Source of the DNA: CAWANF01 sp963783355
GTDB lineage: Bacteria > Bacteroidota > Rhodothermia > Balneolales > DATFMH01
Length of the DNA: 64,000 nt
Assembly: GCA_963783355.1 (NCBI GenBank)
Contig: CAWANF010000014.1
Coordinates: 186,001 to 250,000 of the forward strand
Direction of reading: 5' to 3'
Shown: positions 8,132-18,329 of the stretch, piece by piece
Numbering within the stretch: the stretch's first letter is position 1
Layout: the number at the start of each line of letters is the position of its first letter
The notes under the pieces: generated by a model
What the model was told of the DNA's origin: nothing
The model's database searches: none
The model's input: only the letters and a program-made list of their open reading frames with translations
Translations under genes and position numbers: made by a program

Positions 8132-9658
8132 TCAAACATCAAATTTGATGCCTTGCGCGAGTGGTAAATCGGTTCCCCAATTGATGGTATTGGATTGACG
8201 TCGCATATAGGCTTTCCAGGCATCGGAACCGGATTCACGGCCGCCACCTGTTTCTTTTTCTCCGCCAAAAGCACCGCCAATTTCAGCACCACTTGTTCCA
8301 ATATTGATATTGGCGATTCCACAATCTGAGCCGATTGCGCTTAAAAAGGTCTCTGCTTCCCGCAGATTCAAGGTGAACATTGCAGAACTGAGTCCCTGGA
8401 CAACGCCATTATGGTACGAAACGGCTTCATCCAAATCGTTATATTTGATCAGGTAAAGTATGGGAGCGAAAGTCTCGTCCTGAACAATCTCGTACTCATT
8501 TTTTGCTTCACAGAGCGCGGGAGTGACATAAAGTCCGTTTTCGCATCCTTCACCCTGGTAAATGTCGCCGCCACATAATACGGTTCCGCCTTCCTGTTTC
8601 AATTTATTTAGGGCTGCCTGCATATTGTCTACGGCCTGCTTATCTATTAACGGGCCAACCAGCGTGCCTTCATCCAGAGGATTGCCGATGGTTATATTTT
8701 GATAAATCTGCAACAGGCGATCTTTGACCTGATCGTATACCGATTCGTGAATAATCAGCCGGCGCGTCGAGGTGCAACGTTGCCCGGCGGTACCCACGGC
8801 CCCAAATACGGTTGCGCGAATAGCCATCTCTATGTCGGCATTTTCCGAAATAATGATAGCGTTGTTACCACCCAGTTCAAGAATGGAGCGGCCCAGGCGC
8901 GCAGCAACGGTTTGTCCCACTTGCTTACCCATGCGAATAGAACCGGTAGCAGAAATTAAGGGAACTCGTTTATCAGTTGTCATCCATTCGCCAATTTCAC
9001 GTCCGCCGCTGACGATATTGAAAATACCTTCTGGCAGATTATTCCTTTTTAGAACTTTAGCGATAATATTCTGAACGGCAATCCCACATAATGGCACTTT
9101 TTCCGAAGGTTTCCATACAACAACATCACCGCAAATGGCAGCAATCATAGCATTCCAACTGTAGACGGCAACCGGGAAATTAAAGGCACTGATGATGCCT
9201 GTAATTCCATATGGATGCCATTGTTCATACATCCGGTGCATAGGGCGTTCTGATTGCATGGTGAGCCCGTATAATTGCCGGGATAAACCTACTGCAAAAT
9301 CACAAATATCAATCATTTCCTGGACTTCACCGAGGCCTTCCTGGTAAATCTTTCCCATTTCATACGAAACAAGCTTTCCAAGTTCGTCTTTATGTTCTCT
9401 CAATTCCAGGCCAATCTGACGAACGATTTCACCTCTTTTGGGTGCCGGCATCATGCGCCATGTTTTGAAAGCTTTTTGAGCCGTTTCGATGACTTTATCA
9501 TAATCGTCACGACTAGTGAGCGTAATTTTGGCTATTTCTGAATCATCGGCAGGAGAGAAACTGGTAAGCGTCTCTTTGTTTTGTGTCGGAATCCATTCTT
9601 GCCCGGTGCTTGTTCCGGAATTCGTTTTTTGGATACCGAGAGTTTTTAAAAAATCCAT
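8132..9658 (-). CDS. ALDH7-type aldehyde dehydrogenase (aminoadipate-semialdehyde dehydrogenase-like)
   Basis: A 508-residue NAD(P)-dependent aldehyde dehydrogenase. The catalytic cysteine is residue 295 in GTAGQRCTSTRR and the general-base glutamate lies in ILELGGNNA. The N-terminal TRDDYDKVIETAQKAFKTWR region and the C-terminal GGAFGGEKETGGGRESGSDAWK match the ALDH7 (antiquitin) subfamily, which oxidises alpha-aminoadipate semialdehyde in lysine or pipecolate breakdown and detoxifies lipid aldehydes. No lysine-degradation genes are next to it, so its physiological substrate is open. A perfect hairpin follows the stop codon. Confidence 0.88.
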   Translation of the reverse strand: MDFLKTLGIQKTNSGTSTGQEWIPTQNKETLTSFSPADDSEIAKITLTSRDDYDKVIETAQKAFKTWRMMPAPKRGEIVRQIGLELREHKDELGKLVSYEMGKIYQEGLGEVQEMIDICDFAVGLSRQLYGLTMQSERPMHRMYEQWHPYGITGIISAFNFPVAVYSWNAMIAAICGDVVVWKPSEKVPLCGIAVQNIIAKVLKRNNLPEGIFNIVSGGREIGEWMTTDKRVPLISATGSIRMGKQVGQTVAARLGRSILELGGNNAIIISENADIEMAIRATVFGAVGTAGQRCTSTRRLIIHESVYDQVKDRLLQIYQNITIGNPLDEGTLVGPLIDKQAVDNMQAALNKLKQEGGTVLCGGDIYQGEGCENGLYVTPALCEAKNEYEIVQDETFAPILYLIKYNDLDEAVSYHNGVVQGLSSAMFTLNLREAETFLSAIGSDCGIANINIGTSGAEIGGAFGGEKETGGGRESGSDAWKAYMRRQSNTINWGTDLPLAQGIKFDV

Positions 9659-9745
9659 AAATGATTGATGATATTGGTTTCTATTTAAATTTTTGGCAAG
9701 ATAAGATACTAATGGATTAAACGCGCTATTATATTCTCTTAAATT

Positions 9746-9770
9746 ATGTAAAAAAGCGCTTTTTTTACAT
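9746..9770 (-). terminator. AT-rich palindrome after the outer-membrane protein gene
   Basis: A near-perfect 25-base palindrome centred on AGCGCT with A and T runs on either side (ATGTA...TACAT) lies about 20 bases past the stop of the leftward gene ending at 9790. The stem ending in a T run fits an intrinsic terminator, and by symmetry it could work in either direction. It is also about 90 bases upstream of the dehydrogenase start, so an operator role is an alternative. Confidence 0.4.
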
Positions 9771-9789
9771 AAAGTAGGTAGTTCTTTGT

Positions 9790-11757
9790 TTAAAAATAGA
9801 ATTTTGCCCGAATCGCGATATTGGGAAAGACGTGGGTAGCCCAGTGCCTTTCTTCACGTAAAAAATCGGCAGCGTATAAATCGGGATAATGCGCATATAA
9901 TCGTTTTCGAACATTTTGTTGCTGCAGCCAGCCATCGATATATAATTCGTTACCGGCCATCATGGGCATGCGAATTTCCACCGCGGGGCCCCATTGAAAT
10001 GTCGTCTGCCGGCCGGGAGCTAATCTTGTTAATGTTTCAGTTGCTCCGTTATTGGTAACGTCTACCCGGATTTCAGACGCCGGCAGGTAATCATATTTCA
10101 AAAAAAGTCGTAATCCCGCAGCAATCCTGTTGCCATGATATTCGTGGGCCAGCATGAACTGAGATTGGTACGTTATTAGCGTATCAAGAGGTAATTCCGT
10201 GAATTGCTTCCAGTTCAGGCGTCCGATTCTTAATTCATTTCTCGATCCCTGCACTTCGATACTCCAGCCTGGCAGGAAATGAACATTTATGGCAGTGTTG
10301 TATCCGTATTCCCGTGATGCCTGATCATTGTTTACCTGTCCGGGGAGCTGGAAATCGTATACGGTATAATTGGCCCGGATAAGAAATTGCTGTTGAATCT
10401 GAATGAATGATGCCGGCTGCCACATTAATGACGGGATGAGGCGAATGGAGCGCCGCCAGTGATTTTCGATACTTCTCTGGGCAAAAATAAAAACGTTATG
10501 AAAAGCTTCCCCGGCAAGAGTGATATTTCCTGACAAATAATCGGCAAACCGGTGTTCATCGCTGATATTGATGAGATAGGATAACTCATCATGATCGTCA
10601 TAATTCTGGTCGGGAGTATTATAGCGGAGTATGCTGATTTGTCCCTGTGCTTCGAGCCTGTTTTTTGAGCTCAAATGCAACGTGTTATCAGTATACAGGG
10701 CGAATTGTTGCTGACTGAAACCCGAGTTTTGCAAAATCTGTTGTCTCCGCTGAACGAGTTCGGGTGTTATATTATCTGTATTTATTAATCGTGAATCTGA
10801 GCCGATGGAGTTATAAGTCATGCCACTTCTTAATTGTCCAAAACCCAAATCATATGAAGCTGATAAATCCATATTCATTTCCTGCCGGACAAAACGGGAA
10901 TCGAATAAATCGTTGCTGGTTGTGACATTTAAATTGTTATTAATATATCGCCTGACATTGGTCATGGTATAGAAATCCATTTTTCCAACAAGCTTCCGGA
11001 CAACCGGGAAAGTCAGGTCCAGTGAAAATAAGGTACTGTCGTTGACGATAGATTCGATGACGTCGGTTACATTTTGATTTAAAAAATTGCTGGGCTGATA
11101 ACTGTCGCGCCTCGTCTCGCCCATCTGAACATTAGCATTCATCTGGATATTATATTTATTGTACTGTGCTTGCCCTCCGAAACGATAGGTATGTGAACTT
11201 CTGGGTTTGATATCCGCATATCGTGCTAACAGATTGGGTGCCAGTTCAAAATCGCCTATCTGAAAATCTTTGAAATGGGTCATCAAACCAAGTATCGGTC
11301 CCTGGTCGAGATGGCCGCTCCTTCGATCGGAAATTAATCCTGCCATAGGGCTGAGCCATAATTTATTATCATACCGGTATCCTGGTCCGACTAAAAAATA
11401 GTTTTGAGAAACGTCGGTAGTGGTGAATGAATAGGAATGAGCTTCGGAACGTATACCGATATTTTTGTTAAACCAGGCATTGAGATTTAAATCGGTCTCG
11501 TTTTCGTCCTGTACATTTTGGGCATGTCCATTTAAAAGATATAAACGGGAATTGAACAGGTTCTGAAGGTTGAAGGTAAAGTCCGAATTTGAAATTGAAT
11601 AAGCACCATTCATTTTCCATCTCATGGCATCAAGTTGACGGCTGAAATACGATTCTCCATTTAGTCCCAAACCCCAAAATTGGGCATAAACATTAACCGG
11701 CAGTAAAAAAAAGCTAATAATTACAATTCGCAGATATATTTTACCGCCAGCCTTCAT
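9790..11757 (-). CDS. Large outer-membrane beta-barrel protein (hypothetical)
   Basis: A 655-residue exported protein that I do not recognise. It starts with a clear signal peptide (KIYLRIVIISFFLLPVNVYAQ) and the rest is made of alternating short amphipathic strands rich in Tyr, Asn, Gln and Arg, ending with HVFPNIAIRAKFYF, whose aromatic last residue is typical of barrel insertion by BAM. That suggests a barrel of 20 or more strands. It is monocistronic on the minus strand between a divergent RNA methylase gene and a palindrome. No substrate can be proposed. Confidence 0.65.
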   Translation of the reverse strand: MKAGGKIYLRIVIISFFLLPVNVYAQFWGLGLNGESYFSRQLDAMRWKMNGAYSISNSDFTFNLQNLFNSRLYLLNGHAQNVQDENETDLNLNAWFNKNIGIRSEAHSYSFTTTDVSQNYFLVGPGYRYDNKLWLSPMAGLISDRRSGHLDQGPILGLMTHFKDFQIGDFELAPNLLARYADIKPRSSHTYRFGGQAQYNKYNIQMNANVQMGETRRDSYQPSNFLNQNVTDVIESIVNDSTLFSLDLTFPVVRKLVGKMDFYTMTNVRRYINNNLNVTTSNDLFDSRFVRQEMNMDLSASYDLGFGQLRSGMTYNSIGSDSRLINTDNITPELVQRRQQILQNSGFSQQQFALYTDNTLHLSSKNRLEAQGQISILRYNTPDQNYDDHDELSYLINISDEHRFADYLSGNITLAGEAFHNVFIFAQRSIENHWRRSIRLIPSLMWQPASFIQIQQQFLIRANYTVYDFQLPGQVNNDQASREYGYNTAINVHFLPGWSIEVQGSRNELRIGRLNWKQFTELPLDTLITYQSQFMLAHEYHGNRIAAGLRLFLKYDYLPASEIRVDVTNNGATETLTRLAPGRQTTFQWGPAVEIRMPMMAGNELYIDGWLQQQNVRKRLYAHYPDLYAADFLREERHWATHVFPNIAIRAKFYF

Positions 11758-11888
11758 ACAAAATGAACTACCCTTTATTTTATGTTTTTTAATGTTCCTC
11801 CAAACTGTTACAATCTATGATTTCCCCGGTAAACTGAAAAATGTTATTCTCTCTTTAATCTAGTGCAGACAATTTCTATACTTTGAAC

Positions 11889-12698
11889 ATGAATGATATA
11901 CCGATAGCATCAAAAACCCAGATTACCCGTTTACGGAAGCTTCAGAAGAAAAAGTACAGGGATGAATTGCGGTTGTACCTTGCCGAAGGTGAGCGTACGA
12001 TCGAGCAGATCATACAAAATACCCCTGAAATGGTGGCCGAAATTTTTGTAGATCAGTCCTGTTTGCCACAATTTGTTAAGAAGACAAAATTTACAATTGA
12101 TGAAGTAGCTGTTCGATTTATTCCGCAGGAAGTATTTTCAGAACTGACAGACACGGATAACCCTCAGGGAATTATTGCTGTCTGCAAAATGCCAGGAGAC
12201 GCAAAACTCGAGAATATGCTTTCGGGTACCAGTGGATACCTTCTGGCGCTTGATCGTATTCAGGATCCAGGGAATATGGGAACCATCATCCGGACAGCGG
12301 CCTGGTTTGGAGTTGATGGACTAATTTTGGCGAAAGGGAATGTAGACATTTTCCATCCGAAAGTTGTTCGCAGTACTGCAGGAGCGACGGGTATACTTCC
12401 GTATTTGACCGGAGATTTGAATATGATTTTTGAACAATTCGAAAAGGCCGGTTGGCAGGTCGGTTTGCTTGCATTGGATCAGGATGCCAAATCTTTACCT
12501 GCAGTCGAACCAAATAAAAAATTTATCATGACTATTGGCAATGAAGCTAATGGCATTGATCCGGGGCTTTTTACATATGGCCGTGAGAAAATTTTTATAC
12601 CGGGTGATAAAAATAAAAATCAGGTAGAAAGCTTAAATGCCGCAGTGGCAAGTGGTATTGCACTTTATGATTTATTCAGGAAATTAACATTGAAATAA
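11889..12698 (+). CDS. SpoU/TrmH-family RNA 2'-O-methyltransferase
   Basis: About 269 residues. A TTG codon at 11883 is in frame, but the ATG at 11889 is the better start. The N-terminal part (LRKLQKKKYRDELRLYLAEGERTIEQ) is the SpoU substrate-binding domain. The C-terminal SPOUT knot has motif 1 (DPGNMGTIIRTAAWFG), motif 2 (IGNEANGI) and motif 3 (VESLNAAVASGIALY), all intact. These enzymes methylate ribose 2'-OH in rRNA or tRNA using S-adenosylmethionine. Which position is modified cannot be read from sequence. It precedes the phoH-like gene by 96 bases. Confidence 0.92.
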   Translation: MNDIPIASKTQITRLRKLQKKKYRDELRLYLAEGERTIEQIIQNTPEMVAEIFVDQSCLPQFVKKTKFTIDEVAVRFIPQEVFSELTDTDNPQGIIAVCKMPGDAKLENMLSGTSGYLLALDRIQDPGNMGTIIRTAAWFGVDGLILAKGNVDIFHPKVVRSTAGATGILPYLTGDLNMIFEQFEKAGWQVGLLALDQDAKSLPAVEPNKKFIMTIGNEANGIDPGLFTYGREKIFIPGDKNKNQVESLNAAVASGIALYDLFRKLTLK

Positions 12699-12794
12699 TG
12701 TTGAAAAAATAAATTAGTTCTCACTTGAAGCTGATACCCTTATTGATTATGCTATTAATGAAAATTACTATTTACGTCAACTATTTACCTGCCT

Positions 12795-14123
12795 ATGCCG
12801 CGTTCCAAAAAGAAGACATTTGTTCTTGATACCTCCGTTCTTTTATTTGATTTTAATGCCATTTACAATTTTCAGGAACATGATGTCGCTATTCCCATCA
12901 CTGTAATCGAAGAGATCGATCAGTTCAAAAAAGGAAACAATGTTCTCAATATGCATGCCCGGGAATTCAGCAGGATTCTGGACAAGCTTTCGAAGAATAA
13001 CATGCTGCAGAACTGGATTTCTCTTAATGGGAGCACCAAAGGGAAATTTAAAGTTATTATGGATCAGAATGCCGAGCTGAACGCCAACCAGGTTTTCGGG
13101 TCGCAGAAAAATGACCATAATATTCTAAATACGGCATTGGCACTTGCTAAAAACGAGCCCGGACGTAATGTGGTTTTGGTGACTAAAGACATTAACCTGC
13201 GTGTTAAAGCACGGTCTTTGAATCTTCAGGCGGAAGATTACGAAACGGGTAAAATCAAGGATGTCGAACATCTCAATCATGGAAAAAGCGAGCTGACCAT
13301 TAACGATGCGGACATCATCAATCGTTTATTTGACAGCCAGGGAATACCTTTCAAAGAATTGGTGAACGAACGGCCAGTCAGCAATCATTTTTTTATTCTG
13401 AAGAGTGATAGTAATTCGGCATTGGCCTATTTCAATCCGCAGACTCAGCTTATTGAGCGCGTCATGAAGAACTCTGCCTATGGTATTAAGCCAAGAAATG
13501 CAGAACAGACATTTGCCTTACACGCTGTTTTGAATGAAAATATTCGTCTTCTCACCATCAGTGGCATTGCCGGAACAGGAAAAACATTGTTGGCATTAGC
13601 CGGAGCTTTACAATGCCGGAGAGATTATCACCAGATTTACATGGCTCGCCCTATTGTTCCTTTGAGCAATAAAGATATCGGTTATCTTCCCGGCGATATT
13701 AAATCGAAAATAAACCCGTATATGCAGCCTCTGTGGGATAATCTGGATTTTATCAAAAGCCAGTACGGTGAGCGTTCTAAAGATTATCAAAAGATCGAGG
13801 ATATGGTAGAGTCTGAAAAACTCTTTGTAACTCCGCTGGCGTATATTCGGGGCCGCAGTTTATCCAATATTTTCTTTATAGTCGATGAGGCTCAAAACCT
13901 TACTCCTCATGAAGTTAAAACGATTATTACCCGGGCCGGCGAGAAGACGAAAATAGTTTTTACCGGCGATTTTTACCAGATCGATACTCCTTATCTGGAC
14001 GCACAAAGCAACGGGCTTTCCTATTTGATCGATCGCATCAAAGACAATCCGCTATATGCGCATATTCATCTTGAAAAAGGAGAACGTTCCGAATTGGCTA
14101 ATCTGGCAAGTGAACTGTTATAG
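12795..14123 (+). CDS. PIN-PhoH fusion ATPase (PhoH2-like)
   Basis: A 442-residue two-domain protein. An N-terminal PIN nuclease domain (residues about 8-150; acidic residues in LDTSVLLFD, EEIDQFK and KDINLRVKA) is joined to a PhoH P-loop ATPase (residues about 235-442) with Walker A GIAGTGKT at 257-264 and Walker B VDEAQN with Asp at 364. This is the PhoH2 arrangement, reported as an ATP-dependent RNA helicase/ribonuclease in actinobacteria. It is likely cytoplasmic and acts on RNA. It converges with murI across 69 bases. Confidence 0.92.
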   Translation: MPRSKKKTFVLDTSVLLFDFNAIYNFQEHDVAIPITVIEEIDQFKKGNNVLNMHAREFSRILDKLSKNNMLQNWISLNGSTKGKFKVIMDQNAELNANQVFGSQKNDHNILNTALALAKNEPGRNVVLVTKDINLRVKARSLNLQAEDYETGKIKDVEHLNHGKSELTINDADIINRLFDSQGIPFKELVNERPVSNHFFILKSDSNSALAYFNPQTQLIERVMKNSAYGIKPRNAEQTFALHAVLNENIRLLTISGIAGTGKTLLALAGALQCRRDYHQIYMARPIVPLSNKDIGYLPGDIKSKINPYMQPLWDNLDFIKSQYGERSKDYQKIEDMVESEKLFVTPLAYIRGRSLSNIFFIVDEAQNLTPHEVKTIITRAGEKTKIVFTGDFYQIDTPYLDAQSNGLSYLIDRIKDNPLYAHIHLEKGERSELANLASELL

Positions 14124-14192
14124 ATTCAAATCGAAAATGAGAATGAAATTTAACCAGGGTAGTCAGGTGAACGAAGAATACCCGTTGCTTCT

Positions 14193-15014
14193 TTATTTCA
14201 GGCTTACGATTTCAACCCTGTGGATTTTTCTGCCGAGGAATAATTCTGCTAATTGCTGGAAACGCTGGGGTTTATCCGTGACAAAGCATTCCAGTTGCCC
14301 TTTATGATCAGGATTAAGAAGCTGCTTTTCTTTTAATTGTCGTTTGGCCATTTCAGCAATAGAAATAGCCGAATCCACGATTTCGATATCCTGGTTTTTC
14401 AAAACGCTTCGGATAGCATTTTTGAAGAGCGGATAGTGAGTACATCCTAAAATAAGGGAATCGAGATTCTTATCTTTAAAATCTTCGAGATAAATATCCA
14501 GTGTCTCATGGGCAATATCGTTATCAGTCCAGCCCTCTTCTGCAAGTGGAACCAGTAAAGGGCAGGCTTTTGAATATACCTGTAGATCGGAGTCCAGATT
14601 CAGTAAGGATTTTTCATAGGTTCCCGAACCAATGGTTGCCAGCGTCCCGATAACACCGATTCGATGATTTTTCCCGGAAACTTTAACAGCGGCATAAGAA
14701 CCTGCTTTAACCACACCTATCACCGGAATATTTTTTTGAGCACAGTATTTAACGATATCTGATTCAGCAGCCGCAGAAACGGTATTACAGGCAATGAGAA
14801 TCATTTTTACCTTTCGGTTGATCAGGAAATCAGTAATCTGAAGGGCATATTCTCTGACCGTTTCGACAGATTTAATGCCGTATGGAACACGTGCTGTATC
14901 GCCAAAATAGATAATATGTTCATTAGGGAGCGTATCCATGACAGCTTTAGCAACCGTTAATCCGCCGATACCGGAATCAAAAATACCTATAGGAGCTTTA
15001 ATGTCAGATTTCAT
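14193..15014 (-). CDS. murI: Glutamate racemase
   Basis: A 273-residue cofactor-independent racemase that converts L- to D-glutamate for peptidoglycan. Both catalytic cysteines are present: Cys76 in IACNTVSAA and Cys191 in LGCTHYP. The N-terminal substrate loop IFDSGIGGLTV and the YFGDTARVPYG segment are also typical. It lies alone on the minus strand between the convergent phoH-like gene and the lamin-tail-domain gene further upstream on the same strand. Confidence 0.97.
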   Translation of the reverse strand: MKSDIKAPIGIFDSGIGGLTVAKAVMDTLPNEHIIYFGDTARVPYGIKSVETVREYALQITDFLINRKVKMILIACNTVSAAAESDIVKYCAQKNIPVIGVVKAGSYAAVKVSGKNHRIGVIGTLATIGSGTYEKSLLNLDSDLQVYSKACPLLVPLAEEGWTDNDIAHETLDIYLEDFKDKNLDSLILGCTHYPLFKNAIRSVLKNQDIEIVDSAISIAEMAKRQLKEKQLLNPDHKGQLECFVTDKPQRFQQLAELFLGRKIHRVEIVSLK

Positions 15015-15118
15015 TAGTTAGCTGTGGTTCAAGTAATTAAGTGATGCATAAAGTTGATTTAATTCAGCCCGATATGGGGAGCAAGTTATAAATTTCATCA
15101 AAGATATTCTTATTAATT

Positions 15119-18013
15119 TTATAAGTGTCTTGCCAGAACTACTGTTTTCTTGAAAATTTCCTTTGAACCGGATGCATTATCATAAGCTTCAAACCAAACA
15201 ATATAAATCCCAATTCTGTTCGGTTGATTTTTATCCGACAATCCGTTCCAGATAACCGTTCCCGTTTTTCCGGCTCTTTTACCTTCAGCCAGCCTGCGAA
15301 CAAGTCGTCCATAACGATCAAAAATCCTGATATCAAGTAGAGTATTTGGATCGCTGAGCTTGTAACTTATCATCAAATTATCATTAAAACCGTCTCCGTC
15401 TGGTGAAAACGGATTCGGTTCTAAACTTATACCATCATGGGATGTCTTCGCTGAAGGCTCATAAAAAATTGAATTTTTTTGATCCGGTGTACCCCCTTTG
15501 GGATTCGCAGATGAACCCCAGTTTGATGAGTTGTCACTTTGTAAAAATGGATTAATTCGTTCCAGGCTGATTCCTTTAGTGGATGCTATATTTGGATTTT
15601 GCCATGTGTTGGAATAATAAACGGAATCGATGGTGATTCCGTATTTGTTGCTCAAAAAAATGGCGTCATTTTGTGAAGAAAGACTTAACGTTGTTCGATT
15701 AACGCGCATAAAATGACTGGAATCAGTAGTTATATCAAAGAATTTTGAGAGCTTTGAATGTTCAAAATCAGCAGCGGTATCGGCATAAATTACGACAAAT
15801 TGTTTAGGTGAAATTTCTTTATTCAGAGACGATTCTGGATACAAAGAATGATATTTCCCATTTTCATCAGGTGCGTTATGAATATGATAGCTATTGAGAG
15901 AAATAGTGACGTTACTGCGATTAAATAATTCGACATATTCACATTGATTAGGACGGTTATCGTAATCGTTTGTTATCGGGTTATACATAATTTCATTAAT
16001 AACGATATTTCCGGGTTTCCCGGTTCTTGCAATAACTATCGAGGTATCTTTAAGTACATTTCCGTTTTTATCCGCGAGATTTTGTATTCGAATATGGGCA
16101 TCGGAATGGCTGTTGAGATGAGAAGTGACATAAACAATCAGTTGTGTTGAATCTTTCGGATTTCCCTGAATATGTCTTATTCCCAGATCGGAAGAGCTTA
16201 ATTTTAACCCTGACTCATTTCCTATATTTTCGTTGCAGTTGATGAAGATGGAATCGTCAGGATCATTAAAAAAAGCCGAAGTTATTTTTGGTGGCGTGAT
16301 ATCCGGAGCATATATGAGCGTATCTGTGACGGATTTAATAGTATTTCCAAAAAGCCCGTTTATGTCGTGAAAAGTTAATTTATAGGACATTTTATATTTA
16401 AGATTTTCCGAGAGGGTAATGTTAACAGTATCATATACGGAAAAAACTGAATCTATATTAATTGCGGGTGAAAAGGTATAATGGTTTTTATTCTGAGCCG
16501 ATTTTTTATCCAGGTCACTGGAAAACAGGGCCTCGATATGTCTTCCGTCCAACAAATGGACTGCAACAAGGTGTGGTGGCGTCGTGCCCGGTTTAACCAG
16601 GTTGGGCTTTCCGGGTGTACCCATCAATGGAGAAGTTGAATTCCCCCAATTTTCGGAATAGAAAGCAGGGACGCTATAACTTTTTCGTTCAAGGGAAACA
16701 TGATTTCCACCCCATCCCGAAGTGTATTTGAGGGAGTCGATATATGTTTTCTTCCTGTTAATCAGACTAATGGAATCAAGATCATTATTCAGCGACGGGA
16801 AATCCGGCATTTGTATATAGTTGCGAGCTCCGAACCAGCCATGCAGAGCGGTAGTATCCGGGGAAATAACAAGATAAGTATGCGGTTTGAAATAAAGTGG
16901 ATTTTGGGAAATCACTCTTAGGTTTTGCGTCTGATCCCGCAATTGCCAGCCTTCAAGGTTGATTAATTTGTCGGAATAGTTGTATAACTCTACATATTCC
17001 GGAAGGCCTGAGGGCGGATCGTACATGAATTCACTGATTTCGATATCACCGGGCAGGGCAGCGTCCGTGAAAAGTATTTGGGCCTTGGAATTTGGATCGA
17101 TAGTCTGTCCTGATAAATCCTTAATACCCTGTATATTAAGAGAATACCGACCGCTGGAAATAGGATTCGAAAAATCGATACGTGCTGTGTCCTGATGGAG
17201 GATTTTGGCATTCACAGGATTTCCTATTCCCCGATTCAGGGAAAAATCAGATGGTTTTAACGATGAATTATCGAACGGTTCCGAAAAAATCACATCAATA
17301 GATTTTGGATTGTTCTCGGAAGCTCCAAGGAAGAATATCGGATCTTTGTAAATTTGAAAGTCATCAAAATAAAATTTGTCAGTTCGTGTGGAAGTAAAAT
17401 CCAATTTCAGTCCGAAATATTTTGAGGCCGTAAACATTCGATCGATTCCGGAGCCGTCCGGTTGAGGTTTTGAGTTGAATCCTTTGCCGACATAAAGATC
17501 CCATAGCCCGGTGGTGTCGCGTGTCACTTTAACCCGGAAACGGCCTCCTTGTGATATATCCGTTTTTCCGGAAAGAATTGTTTTGGTGATGGTTCCCGAT
17601 TGATATCGAACCAGGTGGAAGACATCTTTGCTTCCGTTTTCACCAACCGTAAGGGCGTAGCCATCAGGCCGAGCAGTAAGATTTTTTGTATTGCTGGTTA
17701 AAAATACTTCAGCATGATTACTGTTTGAAGGTGGAAAATCGAGGCGTATGTAAAATGACCAGCTCCCAAAAGCAGCGATAGATCGGGTTGACAGACAGGC
17801 ATTCCCGGACCCGGATGCATCGAGACGTAGTAACCGGTTTTTGCTTTGTGTTACAATCTTGAAATCTTTGATATTTCCGAACCATTTAACACTGTCATTT
17901 AACGAGCCTTCCGAAAATCCATCGTACAGAGTTCTTTTCTGTGCTAATGTGGCATTATTGAAAAGTAAAAGTTCGGTTATCAGGATAGAGAGAAAACAGA
18001 CCCCTCGTTTCAT
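15119..18013 (-). CDS. Secreted lamin-tail-domain protein with C-terminal sorting domain
   Basis: A 964-residue exported protein. After a signal peptide (CFLSILITELLLFNNATLAQ) comes a concanavalin-like N-terminal region (about 25-220). Two lamin-tail domains follow, recognisable from IEISEFMYDPPSGLPEYVEL (about 328) and IVINEIMYNP...CEYVELFNRS (about 690). Ig-like segments lie between them, and a FlgD-type C-terminal domain is present (PFSPDGDGFNDN, then RIFDRYGRLVRRL and GIYIVWFEAYD). That C-terminal pattern serves as a type IX secretion sorting signal or cell-surface Ig fold in Bacteroidetes. Lamin-tail domains occur in secreted nucleases and surface proteins, but no catalytic domain is visible, so a surface structural or binding role is most likely. 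Confidence 0.75.
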   Translation of the reverse strand: MKRGVCFLSILITELLLFNNATLAQKRTLYDGFSEGSLNDSVKWFGNIKDFKIVTQSKNRLLRLDASGSGNACLSTRSIAAFGSWSFYIRLDFPPSNSNHAEVFLTSNTKNLTARPDGYALTVGENGSKDVFHLVRYQSGTITKTILSGKTDISQGGRFRVKVTRDTTGLWDLYVGKGFNSKPQPDGSGIDRMFTASKYFGLKLDFTSTRTDKFYFDDFQIYKDPIFFLGASENNPKSIDVIFSEPFDNSSLKPSDFSLNRGIGNPVNAKILHQDTARIDFSNPISSGRYSLNIQGIKDLSGQTIDPNSKAQILFTDAALPGDIEISEFMYDPPSGLPEYVELYNYSDKLINLEGWQLRDQTQNLRVISQNPLYFKPHTYLVISPDTTALHGWFGARNYIQMPDFPSLNNDLDSISLINRKKTYIDSLKYTSGWGGNHVSLERKSYSVPAFYSENWGNSTSPLMGTPGKPNLVKPGTTPPHLVAVHLLDGRHIEALFSSDLDKKSAQNKNHYTFSPAINIDSVFSVYDTVNITLSENLKYKMSYKLTFHDINGLFGNTIKSVTDTLIYAPDITPPKITSAFFNDPDDSIFINCNENIGNESGLKLSSSDLGIRHIQGNPKDSTQLIVYVTSHLNSHSDAHIRIQNLADKNGNVLKDTSIVIARTGKPGNIVINEIMYNPITNDYDNRPNQCEYVELFNRSNVTISLNSYHIHNAPDENGKYHSLYPESSLNKEISPKQFVVIYADTAADFEHSKLSKFFDITTDSSHFMRVNRTTLSLSSQNDAIFLSNKYGITIDSVYYSNTWQNPNIASTKGISLERINPFLQSDNSSNWGSSANPKGGTPDQKNSIFYEPSAKTSHDGISLEPNPFSPDGDGFNDNLMISYKLSDPNTLLDIRIFDRYGRLVRRLAEGKRAGKTGTVIWNGLSDKNQPNRIGIYIVWFEAYDNASGSKEIFKKTVVLARHL

Positions 18014-18112
18014 AAAAAAGAGTATTTGAATGAATAGTGTTTGTTATCGTCTTAGTTACAGGAACAATCAACACCCTTTTCCTTACGAAAATCGAAAGTA
18101 TTTGTCTGTCCA

Positions 18113-18128
18113 TGTGTTAGGTAACACA
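18113..18128. promoter_or_regulatory. Perfect palindrome upstream of the PqqD-like operon, candidate operator
   Basis: TGTGTTA and TAACACA form a perfect 7-bp inverted repeat separated by two bases, about 200 bases before the first gene of the 18330-24499 operon and about 100 bases before the divergent lamin-tail gene start. The size and symmetry suit a dimeric repressor site. The rest of the 316-base gap (18014-18329) is AT-rich, includes a second small palindrome (TTACGTAA near 18243), and contains no gene that I can see. Confidence 0.35.
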
Positions 18129-18329
18129 GGAAAACGAGAATGGATAAGATTCTGACAAAATGGTCTTAATTTTTTTTCACAACATTTATTGTAAAATAGA
18201 TATATACTATTAAAGACTATTTATCCGAAACGCGATATTATGTTACGTAAACGAAAGCAATTACCTGCTATTTAAATAAGGATTTGAGGTAATTCGGTTC
18301 GCAAAAAATCAAGAGCAAGAGGAGACGAC

